Assembly: GCF_009176725.1 (NCBI RefSeq)
Contig: NZ_AP020337.1
Location: 3,038,001-3,102,000, forward strand
Reading direction: 5' to 3'
DNA from: Pseudomonas sp. KUIN-1
GTDB lineage: Bacteria; Pseudomonadota; Gammaproteobacteria; Pseudomonadales; Pseudomonadaceae
Length of the DNA: 64,000 nucleotides
The position numbers and the translations under genes are program-made. The notes beneath the pieces are model-generated. The model ran no database searches, had not been told where the DNA came from, and was given only the letters and a program-made list of their open reading frames with translations. Shown here in pieces: positions 29,501-41,500 of this stretch (its first letter is position 1; every line of letters starts with the position of its first letter).

Positions 29501-32500
29501 TGTGAGTCTGGGCGACCAAGGCGTGCGTGACGGGGTCAAGGCCACGCACCGACGGCTGACCGCATTGCTCGGGCATGAACACGCGTCTCTGGCGCTGGCC
29601 CAGCGTTGCAGCGGCGTGGTCGCACCGGCTCCGTTGTTCAGCGCGCTGCTCAACTATCGCCACACCAGCGTTGCTGTGACCGATGAGACGCTGACGGCCT
29701 GGAATGGCATGCACGCCCTGGCGCTGGGCGATGAAGAACGCACCAACTATCCATTGACCCTCAACGTCGATGACCGGGGCGAAGACTTCCTGTTGACCGT
29801 ACAGACCGTACCGCTGATCGACGGCGCACGTATCTGCGCCTACATGCAGCAAACCTTGAGCAATCTGGTCAACGCGCTGGAGCAGGCACCGCAGACCCCA
29901 TTGCACGCCATTGCGATACTGCCGGACAGCGAGCGCGAGCAGTTGCTTGAACAGTGGAAGCAGCCCGGCACTGCCTATACGAGCGAGACACCGATTCATC
30001 TGCAATTCGAAGCCCGCGCCGCGCAACAGCCAGACGCCGTGGCGCTGGTGTTCGAAGAGCAGACCCTGAGCTACGGCGAACTCAACGCCCGCGCCAACCA
30101 GGTTGCCCATCGCCTGCTGGCTCACGGCGTTCGTCCGGATGATCGGGTGGCGATCTGCGTCGAACGCGGCCCGGCGATGATCATCGGCTTGCTGGGCATT
30201 CTCAAATCCGGCGCTGGATACGTGCCACTGGACCCTGCATACCCCCTTGAACGGCTGGCCTACACCCTTGGTGACAGCGCGCCAGTAGCGTTGTTGAGTC
30301 AGCGCTCAGTGCAGGGCACCTTGCCAGTCTCGCAAGTGCCGGTTATCTGTCTCGACGACGACTTGCAGGACGAATCCGTCTGTAATCCGCAGGTGCCGGT
30401 AACGCCCGGCAACCTGGCTTATGTGATCTACACCTCCGGGTCTACCGGCAAGCCCAAAGGCGTGATGATCGAACATCGCAACGTTGCGCGGCTATTCTCG
30501 GCCACCGAAGAATGGTTCGGTTTCAACCAGCAGGATGTCTGGGCGCTGTTCCATTCGTTCGCCTTCGATTTCTCGGTCTGGGAAATCTGGGGCGCGCTGC
30601 TGCACGGCGGCCGTCTGTTGATCGTCCCGCAACTGGTCAGCCGCTCGCCCGAAGACTTCTATAACCTGCTGTGCAGTGCCGGGGTGACGGTGCTCAACCA
30701 GACGCCAAGTGCGTTCCGTCAACTGATTGCTGCCCAGGCTGAGAACACTCAGGCACATTCGCTGCGTCAGGTTATTTTCGGTGGTGAAGCGCTGGAAACG
30801 GCGATGCTCAAGCCGTGGTACGCCCGGCAAGCGAACGCCGGCACACAACTGGTGAACATGTACGGAATCACCGAAACCACGGTGCATGTGACCTATTACC
30901 CGTTGCAGCCCGAAGACGCCCAGCGTCTTGGCGCCAGCCCGATCGGCAGGCGCATTCCCGACTTGCAGCTGTATGTTCTCGATGCCCGCGGCGAGCCGGT
31001 GCCGGTGGGTGTGGTCGGCGAACTGTATGTCGGCGGTGCCGGTGTGGCTCGGGGCTACCTGAACCGTGAAGCACTGACGGCCGAACGTTTCCTCGACAAT
31101 CCGTTCAGCCACACAGCGGATGCGCGGATGTACCGTACCGGCGACCTGGGACGCTGGCTGGCCGACGGTAGCCTTGAATACCTGGGGCGCAACGATGAGC
31201 AGGTGAAGATTCGTGGTTTCCGTATCGAACTGGGCGAGATCGAAGCGCGTCTGGCTGAATATCCTGACGTCCGCGATGCCGTTGTGTTGTGTCGTGAGGA
31301 TGTGCCCGGCGACAAGCGTCTGGTGGCCTATGTCACGGCGCAGCAGCCGGAGAGCCTGCTGGACATCGAAAGCCTGCGCGAGCATCTGCAGGGTGCATTG
31401 CCGGAGCACATGGTGCCCGCAGCCTACGTGCAACTCGATGAGTTGCCACTGACGGCCAACGGCAAGCTCGACCGCAAGGCGTTGCCGGTGCCCGACCGCT
31501 CGGCGCTGGCCAGTCGTGGCTACGCAGCACCTGAAAACGACACCGAGATGGCCATTGCGCGGATCTGGCAAGACCTGCTGCAACTGGAGCAGGTCGGTCG
31601 GCATGACAACTTCTTCGAACTGGGCGGTCACTCACTGCTGGCCGTGAAACTGATCGAGCGCATGCGCCAGATTGATCTGGTTGCCGATGTGCGCGTGCTG
31701 TTCAGTCAGCCGACCCTGTCCGCCCTGGCGGCGGCGGTGGGCGGCAAGGGTGCCGTTGAAGTACCCGCCAACCTTATTCCCGCCGGCTGCGAGCGCATCA
31801 CACCGGATATGCTGCCTCTGGCAGCGTTGAGCCAGGATGATATCGACCGCGTGGTGGCAAGTGTGCCCGGCGGTCTGGCCAACGTGCAGGATATTTACGC
31901 TCTGGCGCCGCTGCAGGAAGGGATTTTGTATCACCACCTTGCCGCGACCGAGGGTGACCCGTATCTGCAATACGCACTGTTTGCCTTTGACAGCCTCGAA
32001 CGTCTGCACAGTTTCGCCCAGGCACTGCAAGGCGTGATAGACCGGCACGATATCCTGCGCACCGCCGTGCTTTGGGAGCGTCTCGATGCAGCGGTGCAAG
32101 TGATCTGGCGTGAAGCGCCTCTGGGTATGGATGAGTGGGTACTGAACCCGGCCGATGGCGACATCGCCGAACAACTGCTCAAGCGTCTGGACCCTCGTCA
32201 CACGCGTCTGGACATTCGTCAGGCGCCGATGTTACGCATCGGCTATGCACATGACGCGGAAAACGACCGCTGGCTGGGCATGCTGCTGTTCCATCATTTG
32301 GTGGACGACGCCACGTCGCTGCGCACGCTCACCAGCGAAATCGAGTCGTACATGCTCGGGCAGCAGGCCTCCCTGCCACCGTCCGTGCCTTACCGCAATT
32401 ACGTGGCGCAAGCCATGCTCGGCGTGAGCCGCGAGGAGCACGAAGCGTTTTTTCCGCGACATGCTCGGTGACATCGATGAGCCGACGCTGCCGTTCGGCC

Positions 32501-35500
32501 TGCTGGACGTGCAGGGCGACGGTCGCGGTATCGAGGAGGTGCACCAGCCGGTCGATATGGACCTGAGCCGCCGCCTGCGCTTGCAGGCCCGGCAGTTCGG
32601 GGTCAGCTCCGCCAGTCTGTATCACCTGGCATGGGCACGTGTTCTGGGCGCTGTGTCAGGCAAAGAGGAGGTGGTGTTCGGCACCGTGTTGCTCGGTCGC
32701 CTGCAGGGCGGCGCCGGGTCCGACCGTGCACTGGGAATGTTCATCAATACCTTGCCGCTGCGTGTCACGCTGGGCGAGCAGGGCGTGCGCAGCGGTCTTA
32801 AGGCTACCCACACCAGGCTCAGCGGGCTGCTTGCCCATGAACACGCCTCGCTGGTACTGGCACAGCGTTGCAGTGGCGTGGCCGCTTCAACGCCGCTGTT
32901 CAGCGCCTTGCTCAACTACCGGCATGTCGCCGGTCAGGCCAACCAGCAGACACTGGACGCCTGGCAAGGCATTGAAAGCCTGCGTGGCGAAGAACGCACC
33001 AACTATCCGCTGACCCTTTCAGTAAACGATGAGGGAACGGGCTTCAGTTTGACGATTCAAGCCAGTGCCTGCATCGATGCGCAACGCATCTGCGCGTATG
33101 TGCAGACCACTCTGGAGAATGTGGTCAGCGCACTGGAACAGTCCGGCGAAGTGCCGCTGGCAGGCTTGTCGGTTCTGTCGGCGGCGGAGCGTGAGCATCT
33201 GGTGTATGGCCTGAACGCTACCGCGCTGGATTACTCGCAGCAGCAGACCATCCATGGGATGTTCGAAGCCCAGGTCGAGCGCACGCCTCAGGCGCTGGCA
33301 GTAGTCCACGGCGAGCAGCGCCTGACGTATCGCGAGCTTAACGAGCAGTCCAACCGCCTGGCCCATGCGTTGATTAAGCAGGGCGTGCAGCCGGATTCTC
33401 GCGTCGGAATCTGTGTTGAACGTGGCGCCGCGATGGTCGTCGGTTTGCTGGCGGTCCTCAAGGCGGGCGGCGGTTACGTGCCGCTCGACCCGGCTTATCC
33501 AGCGGAACGTATTGCCTACATGTTGCAGGACAGTGCGCCTGCCGCAGTACTGGCTCAAACCGCGACTCAGGGCCTGTTGGCCGACGTTTCGGCACCTGTC
33601 ATCAATCTTGATCTTAGCGATTGGCAGGACCAATCCGTCCAGAATCCGCAAGTGCCTGGTCTGACTTCTGCGCATCTGGCGTACCTGATCTACACCTCCG
33701 GTTCGACCGGTCTGCCGAAAGGCGTGATGATCGAACACCGCAACACCGTGAATTTCCTGACCTGGGCGCACACCGCTTTCGACGGCTCTGCACTGGAAAA
33801 AACGCTGTTCTCCACTTCGCTGAACTTTGACCTTGCGGTCTACGAGTGCTTCGCGCCGCTGACCTCGGGTGGCAGCATCGAGGTCGTCAAGAACGTGCTG
33901 GAACTGCAACACGGCGAGCACGATATCGGCCTGATCAACACCGTACCGTCGGCGCTGAAAGCGCTGCTGGAAGTCAACGGCCTGCCGGAATCGGTGCACA
34001 CCGTGAACGTGGCCGGTGAAGCGCTCAAGCGCAGCCTGGTGGAAAATCTGTTCGAAAAAACCGGTGTGCAGCGCCTGTGCAACCTCTACGGCCCTTCGGA
34101 AACCACTACGTACTCAAGCTGGGTGGCGATGGACCGCGAACACGGCTTCGCTGCGCACATCGGCAAACCAGTGGGCAATACACAGTTTTACTTGCTGGAC
34201 GAACAGCAACAGCCCGTGCCACTGGGTGTTGCCGGTGAAATCTACATCGGTGGTGCCGGTGTGGCACGGGGTTATCTGAACCGCGACGACCTCACTGCCG
34301 AGCGCTTTGTCAAAGATCCGTTCAGCCCGCAGCCAGCGGCACGCATGTACCGCACCGGCGATCTTGGCCGCTACCTGCCAGACGGCAATATCGAATACCT
34401 CGGTCGTAACGACGATCAGGTGAAGATCCGTGGCTTCCGTATCGAACTGGGCGAGATCGATGCACGCCTGGCCAAACACCCGGCCATTCATGAAGCCGTG
34501 GTGGCTGCACGCGAAGATGTACCGGGCGACAAGCGTCTGGTGGCCTATTACACCCTGAGCGCAGGCCATGCTTCGGTAGACATCGACAGCCTGCGCGGCT
34601 GGCTGCAGGAGCAATTGCCGGCCTACATGATCCCGGTGGCCTATGTACTGCTCGATGCACTGCCACTGACCCCGAATGGCAAGCTGGACCGCAAAGCCTT
34701 GCCGGCACCGGACGCCGATGCACTGATCCGTCGTGATTACGAAGCCCCACAGGGCGAAACCGAAACCCTGCTGGCGCAAATCTGGAGCGACTTGCTCCAG
34801 CTTGAACGCGTCAGCCGTCACGACCAGTTCTTCGAGCTGGGCGGCCATTCATTGCTGGCGATGCGCCTGATTTCGCAGATTCGCCAGCAGTTGGGCGTCG
34901 AACTGAGCCTGGCCGCGTTGTTTGCCCACCCCGAACTGAGTGCACTGGCGCTGGCCATCGCCCAGGCAGGACGCAGCATCCTGCCGGATATCGTGCCGGT
35001 GGCACGCGATCAGGCCTGGCCATTGTCGTTCGGCCAGCAACGTCTGTGGTTCCTCGCCAAGATGGAAGGCGCCAGCGCGGCCTACCACATGCCTGTCGGT
35101 CTGGGCCTGCGTGGCGAGCTGGATCGCGCGGCGATGCAACGGGCGCTGGAGCGCATCGTGGCGCGCCATGAGGGCTTGCGCACCACCTTCATTCAGGGCG
35201 ATGACGAACAGCCATTGCAACGGATCAGCCCGGCGGATGCCGGCTTCAACCTGCAACTGCATGATCTGCAAGGGCTGGTGGATGCCAAGGAGAAGCTTCA
35301 GGCACTGGCCAGCGAAGAGTCGCTGCAAGGCTTCGATCTGGAACAGGGCCCGTTGATCCGTGGCCGCCTGATCCGTATGGCCGAGGACCATCACGTCCTG
35401 TTGCTGACCATGCACCACATCGTTTCCGACGGCTGGTCGATTGGCGTGCTGACCCGTGAACTGGCCGCGCTCTATGCGGCATTCAGCCAGGGCCAGGACG

Positions 35501-38500
35501 ACCCGCTGGCGCCACTGCCGCTGCAATACCTGGACTACGCAGTGTGGCAGCGTCGCTGGCTGAGCGGCGATCTGCTGCAGCAACAAAGCGACTACTGGCA
35601 GCAAACCCTGGCAGACGCTCCGGCGCTGCTGATGTTGCCCACCGACCGGGTACGTCCGGCGCAGCAGGACTACGCCGGCGCGGTGCTGCCCATCGTTTTC
35701 GACGAGGATCTGACTCGCGGCCTCAAGGCCTTGAGCCAACGTCACGGCAGCACCCTGTTCATGACCATCATGGCCGCCTGGGCTGCGCTGCTGGGGCGTC
35801 TGTCCGGTCAGGACGACGTGGTCATCGGCACGCCAGTGGCCAACCGCACACGCAGTGAAGCCGAAGGGCTGGTGGGCCTGTTCGTCAATACCCTGGCGAT
35901 CCGCGTCGACCTCAGCGACAAGCCCACGGCAGAGACTCTGCTGGCGCAGGTCAAGACCAACACCTTAGGCGCCCAGGACCATCAGGACCTGCCGTTCGAA
36001 CAAGTGGTGGAAGTGATCAAGCCGGTGCGCAGCCTGTCGCACAGCCCGGTGTTCCAGGCCATGCTCAGCTGGCAGGACATGAGCGGCGGGGATTTGGTCC
36101 TCGGCGATCTGCAACTGGAAAGCCTGAGCGCAGGCCATACACTGTCCAAGTTCGATCTCTCGCTGGACATCGGCGAAGCGCAGGGTCAGTTGCTTGGTTC
36201 GCTGGAATACGCCACCGCGTTGTTCGATGAAAGCACCATCGCCCGTTATCTGGGCTACCTGAAGCGCTTGCTGCACGCCATGGTCGCCGATGACCGCCAG
36301 GCGCTGGAACATGTGCCACTGCTTGATGCGGTGGAGCGCAAGCATCTGCTGATCGACCTTAACGCTACCAACGTGCCTTACCCGCAAGACGCCACGATTC
36401 ATCAGCTGTTCGAAGAAAAGGTCCGGGCACAGCCCGAGGCCATCGCCGTGGCTTTCCAGGCGCAGCGCTTGAGCTATGCCGACTTGAACCGTCAGGCCAA
36501 CCGTCTGGCTCATCACCTGATCAGCCTCGGCATCGGCCCTGATGATCGGGTGGCGATCTGCGTCGAACGTGGGGTGAAAATGATAGTCGGCCTGCTCGGC
36601 GTGCTCAAAGCCGGTGCTGCCTATGTGCCGCTGGACCCGGCTTACCCGGCCGAGCGTCTGGCCTACATGATCAACGACAGTCAGCCAGCGGCGTTGCTCA
36701 CCCAGCGCGGCTTGCAGGAGCGCTTGCCCGCACTGTCCATGCCGCTGGTATTGCTCGACGACGAGCATTGCCAAGGCTTCACCGAGTGTGATGACAACCC
36801 GGTCGTACCGACCCTCGGCGTGCGCAACCTGGCGTATGTGATCTACACCTCCGGTTCCACCGGCAACCCGAAGGGCGTGATGATCGAACACCGCGGCCTG
36901 GTCAACTACAGCGTCGATGCTGCACGCCTGTTCGGCCTGTCCCAGAGCGACACGGTGCTGCAACAAAACACCCTGAACTTCGACCTGTCGGTGGAGGAGA
37001 TCTTCCCGGCGCTGCTGGCCGGAGCCACCCTGGCGCCAAGCCGCGAGATATTCGGCAGTGAAGGCACTGAAAATCACGGCATTTACCCGACCGTTCTGCA
37101 CTTGACCGCTGCGCACTGGCACACGCTGGTGGCCGAATGGCACAACCAGCCGCAGGCTGCTGAACAACGCCTGGCCGAGGTGCGCCTGATCAACGTCACC
37201 GGTGACGCATTGTCGGCACAGAAACTCAAGCTCTGGGATGAGGTGCGCCCGGCACACACGCGCCTGATCAACACTTACGGGCCGACCGAAGCGACGGTGT
37301 CCTGCACTGCGGCCTACGTCAGCCATGACGCTGCGGCCGGCAGCGAAGGCAGTGGTAACGCGACCATCGGCAAGCCGATGGCCAACACCCGCATCTACCT
37401 GCTCGACGAACACCAGCAGCCAGTGCCATACGGCGTGGCCGGTGAGATTTTCATCGGTGGCGACGGCGTGGCACGAGGTTACCTGAACCTTGAAAAAGTC
37501 AACGCCGAGCGCTTCCTCGCTGATCCGTTCAGCGAAAGCCTTGATGCCAGAATGTACAAAACCGGTGACCTGGCACGCTACATGGCCGACGGTCGTATCG
37601 AGTACCTGGGGCGTAACGACTTCCAGGTCAAAGTGCGTGGTTTCCGTATCGAACTGGGCGAAATCGAAGCCCGTCTGGGCAATTGCACCGGGGTCAAGGA
37701 AGCGGTGGTGATCGCCCGGGAAGACAATCCCGGCGAAAAACGCCTCGTGGCCTACGTGATCGCCCAGCCACAAACAAACCTGGACGCCGCCAGACTGCGC
37801 GCCGAACTGGCGCCGCAACTGGCCGAGTACATGCTGCCAAGTGCGTTCGTGCTGCTTGATGCACTGCCGCTGACGCCGAATCGCAAGCTCGATCGCAAGG
37901 CCCTGCCGGCCCCGGCGGACGATGCCTTTGCCAGTCGTGAACATGTCGCCCCGCAAGGCACCAGCGAAAAAGCCCTGGCGCAGATCTGGCAGAACCTGCT
38001 CAACCTGGAAGCAGTAGGGCGTCATGACCACTTCTTCGAACTGGGCGGGCACTCGCTGCTGGCAATGCGCCTGATTTCCCAGGTGCGTCAGCGCATGGGC
38101 GTCGAGCTGAGTCTGGCGGACATCTTCGCCCAACCGGAACTGGCGGCGCTGGCTCAGGTAGTGGCGCACGCTGCCGGCAGCAGCCAGCAGCCCATCGTGC
38201 CGGTGTCCCGCGATCAGTCCTTGCCGCTGTCGTTTGCCCAGCAACGCCTGTGGTTCCTCGCGCAGCTGGACGGCGGCAGTGCGGCTTATCACATTCCAGC
38301 CGGTCTGCGTCTGCGCGGCAGCCTCGATCAAGTGGCCCTGAAGCGGGCGCTGGACCGTATCGTTGCGCGCCACGAGGCATTGCGTACGACCTTTGTCCAG
38401 GAGCAGGACCAGGATCCGCTGCAGTGCATCGCCCCGGCCGATATCGGCTTCAGCCTGCAACTGCAGGTGCTGAACGGGCAGGCGGATGCGGAACAACAAC

Positions 38501-41500
38501 TGCTCGCCATCGCCGCCGAAGAGGCCGAAGAGGGCTTCGATCTGGTGAACGGGCCGCTGGTGCGCGGACGCCTGGTGCGCATGGCCGATGACGACCATGT
38601 GTTGCTGGTGACCATGCACCACATCGTCTCTGACGGCTGGTCCGCTGGCGTGTTGACCCGTGAACTGGGCATGCTCTATGCAGCGTTCAGCGAAGGCGCC
38701 GAGGATCCGTTGCCTGCGTTGCCGGTGCAATACGCCGATTATGCGCTGTGGCAGCGCAACTGGCTGAGCGGCGACGTGCTGCAGCAACAGCGCCAGTACT
38801 GGCAGCAGACTCTGGCCGGCGCGCCGGCCTTGCTGACCTTGCCGACCGACCGGCCACGCCCGGCACAACAGGACTACAGCGGTCAGTTGCTCGGGCTGGT
38901 ACTCGACGCCGACCTGACCCGTGGCCTCAAGGCGCTGAGCCAGCGGCATGGCAGCAGCCTGTTCATGACGGTCATGGCCGCATGGGCTGCGCTGCTCGGA
39001 CGCTTGGCGGGTCAGGACGACGTGGTGATCGGTACGCCGGTGGCCAACCGCATGCGCGCCGAGGTGGAGGACCTGATCGGGTTCTTCGTCAACACCCTGG
39101 CCGTGCGCGTCGACCTGTCGGGGACACCGAGCGTGCAAAGTCTGTTGCAGCAGGTCAAACAGCAGACCCTGGCCGCCCAGGCGAATCAGGACCTGCCGTT
39201 CGAACAGGTGGTTGAGGTGGTGCGCCCGCAGCGCAGCCTGTCCCACAGCCCGATTTTCCAGGCCATGTTGTCGTGGCAGAACAACGAAACGTCCGATCTG
39301 GCGCTTGGCGACATGAGCCTGCAGGGCGTCGCAGTGGCTGGCCATACCGCCAAGTTCGACCTGACGCTGGACATGACCGAGGTCGGCGATCAATTGATCG
39401 GCACCCTGGAATACGCCACGGCACTGTTCGACGAAAGCACCCTGCAGCGCTACATGGGCTACTTCCAGCGCTTGCTGGAAGCCATGGTCGCCGACGACCG
39501 CCAGTTGCTGGAACAGGTGCCGTTGCTCGATGCGGTGGAACGCCAGCATCTACTGGTCGACCTCAATGCTACCGACGTGCCTTACCCGCACGACTGCACG
39601 ATTCATCAGCTGTTCGAAGCAAAGGTTCAGGCACAGCCCGACGCCATCGCCGTGGCCTTCCAGGCGCAGCGCTTGAGTTATGCCGAACTGAACCGTCAGG
39701 CCAACCGTCTGGCTCATCACCTGATCGGCCTGGGCATTGGCCCTGACGATCGGGTGGCGATCTGTGTCGAGCGTGGCGTGGAAATGATGATCGGCCTGCT
39801 CGGTGTGCTCAAGGCAGGGGCGGCTTATGTACCACTTGACCCCGCCTATCCGGCCGAGCGCCTGGCATACATGATCACCGACAGCCAGCCAGCGGCGTTG
39901 CTGACCCAGCGTGATCTGCAGAAGCGCTTGCCAACCCTGACCTTGCCGCTGGTGCTGCTCGACGATGATCAGCGCAACACCTTTACCGAGCGTGACGATA
40001 ACCCGGTGGTGGAAGCCCTCGGCGTGCGCAACCTGGCGTATGTGATCTATACCTCGGGCTCGACTGGCAATCCGAAGGGGGTGATGATCGAACATCGCGG
40101 TCTGGTCAACTACAGCGTCGATGCCGCACGTCTGTTTGCCCTGTCCCAGAGCGACACCGTGCTGCAACAGAACACCTTGAACTTCGACCTGTCGGTGGAG
40201 GAAATCTTCCCGGCGCTGCTGGCCGGCGCCACCCTGGCGCCAAGTCGCGAGATCTTCGGCAGTGAGGGGACTGAAAATCACGGTATTTACCCGACCGTTC
40301 TGCACTTGACTGCTGCGCACTGGCACACGCTGGTGGCCGAATGGCACAACCAGCCGCAGGCTGCAGCGCAACGCCTGGCCGAGGTCCGTTTGATCAACGT
40401 CACCGGCGACGCATTGTCGGCACAGAAGCTCAAGCTCTGGGACGAGGTGCGCCCGGCGCACACCCGTCTGATCAACACCTATGGCCCGACCGAGGCGACG
40501 GTGTCCTGCACCGCCGCCTACGTCAGCCACGACGCTGCCGCTGGCAGCGAAGGCAGCGGTAACGCGACCATTGGCAAGCCGATGGCCAACACGCGTATCT
40601 ACCTGCTTGATGCCCATCAACAACCGGTGCCGTATGGCGTGGCCGGTGAGATCTTCATTGGTGGCGACGGCGTGGCACGGGGTTACCTGAATCTTGAAGA
40701 GGTCAACGCCGAACGCTTCCTCGCGGACCCGTTCAGCAACAGCCCTGAGGCCAGGATGTACAAAACCGGCGATTTGGCACGCTACATGGCCGACGGCCGG
40801 ATCGAGTACCTGGGTCGTAACGACTTCCAGGTCAAGGTGCGCGGTTTCCGTATCGAGCTGGGTGAAATCGAAGCCCGTCTCGGCAATTGCACCGGGGTCA
40901 AGGAAGCGGTGGTGATCGCCCGGGAAGACACTCCGGGAGACAAACGCCTGGTGGCTTATGTGGTCGGTCAGCCACAAGCGAGCCTGGATGCCGCCAGCCT
41001 GCGCGCTGAGCTGGCGCCTCAACTGGCCGAGTACATGCTGCCGAGTGCGTTCGTGATCCTCGACGCCTTGCCATTGACGCCGAACCGCAAGCTCGATCGC
41101 AAGGCGCTGCCGGCTCCGCAAGCCGAGGCCTTTGCCAGCCGTGAACATGTGGAACCGCAAGGCGACACCGAGATGGCGCTGGCGCAGATCTGGCAGAACC
41201 TGCTCAACCTTGAACAGGTGGGCCGTCATGACCAGTTCTTCGAGCTCGGCGGGCACTCGCTGCTGGCGATGCGTCTGATTTCCCAAGTGCGCCAGCACCT
41301 GGGTGTCGAGCTGGGCCTGGCGGATATCTTCGCCCAGCCGGAACTGGCCGCCATGGCACGCATTCTCGCCGACGCCAAAGGCAGCAGCCAGCCGCCTATC
41401 GTGCCGGTGTCCCGCGACCAGACCTTGCCGCTGTCGTTTGCCCAGCAGCGCCTGTGGTTCCTCGCACAGCTGGAGGGCGGCAGCGCGGCTTACCATATTC

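Noticed and set aside
32448..32453. Programmed frameshifting or transcriptional slippage at the T6 run
   Set aside because: Sister modules and copies have T5 in normal frame, T6 is short for polymerase slippage, and two other ordinary indels occur in the same gene.
36340..41400. Long direct repeats as a mobile element or CRISPR
   Set aside because: They are coding module duplications. No short spaced repeats, transposase or terminal inverted repeats were seen anywhere in the window.
35965..41496. Very long minus-strand open frames (1,194 and 648 codons) antisense to SypC modules 10-12
   Set aside because: They lie opposite highly conserved NRPS codons, recur opposite every module copy, have no ribosome-binding sites and no domain I recognise. 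They are a by-product of high-GC codon bias.
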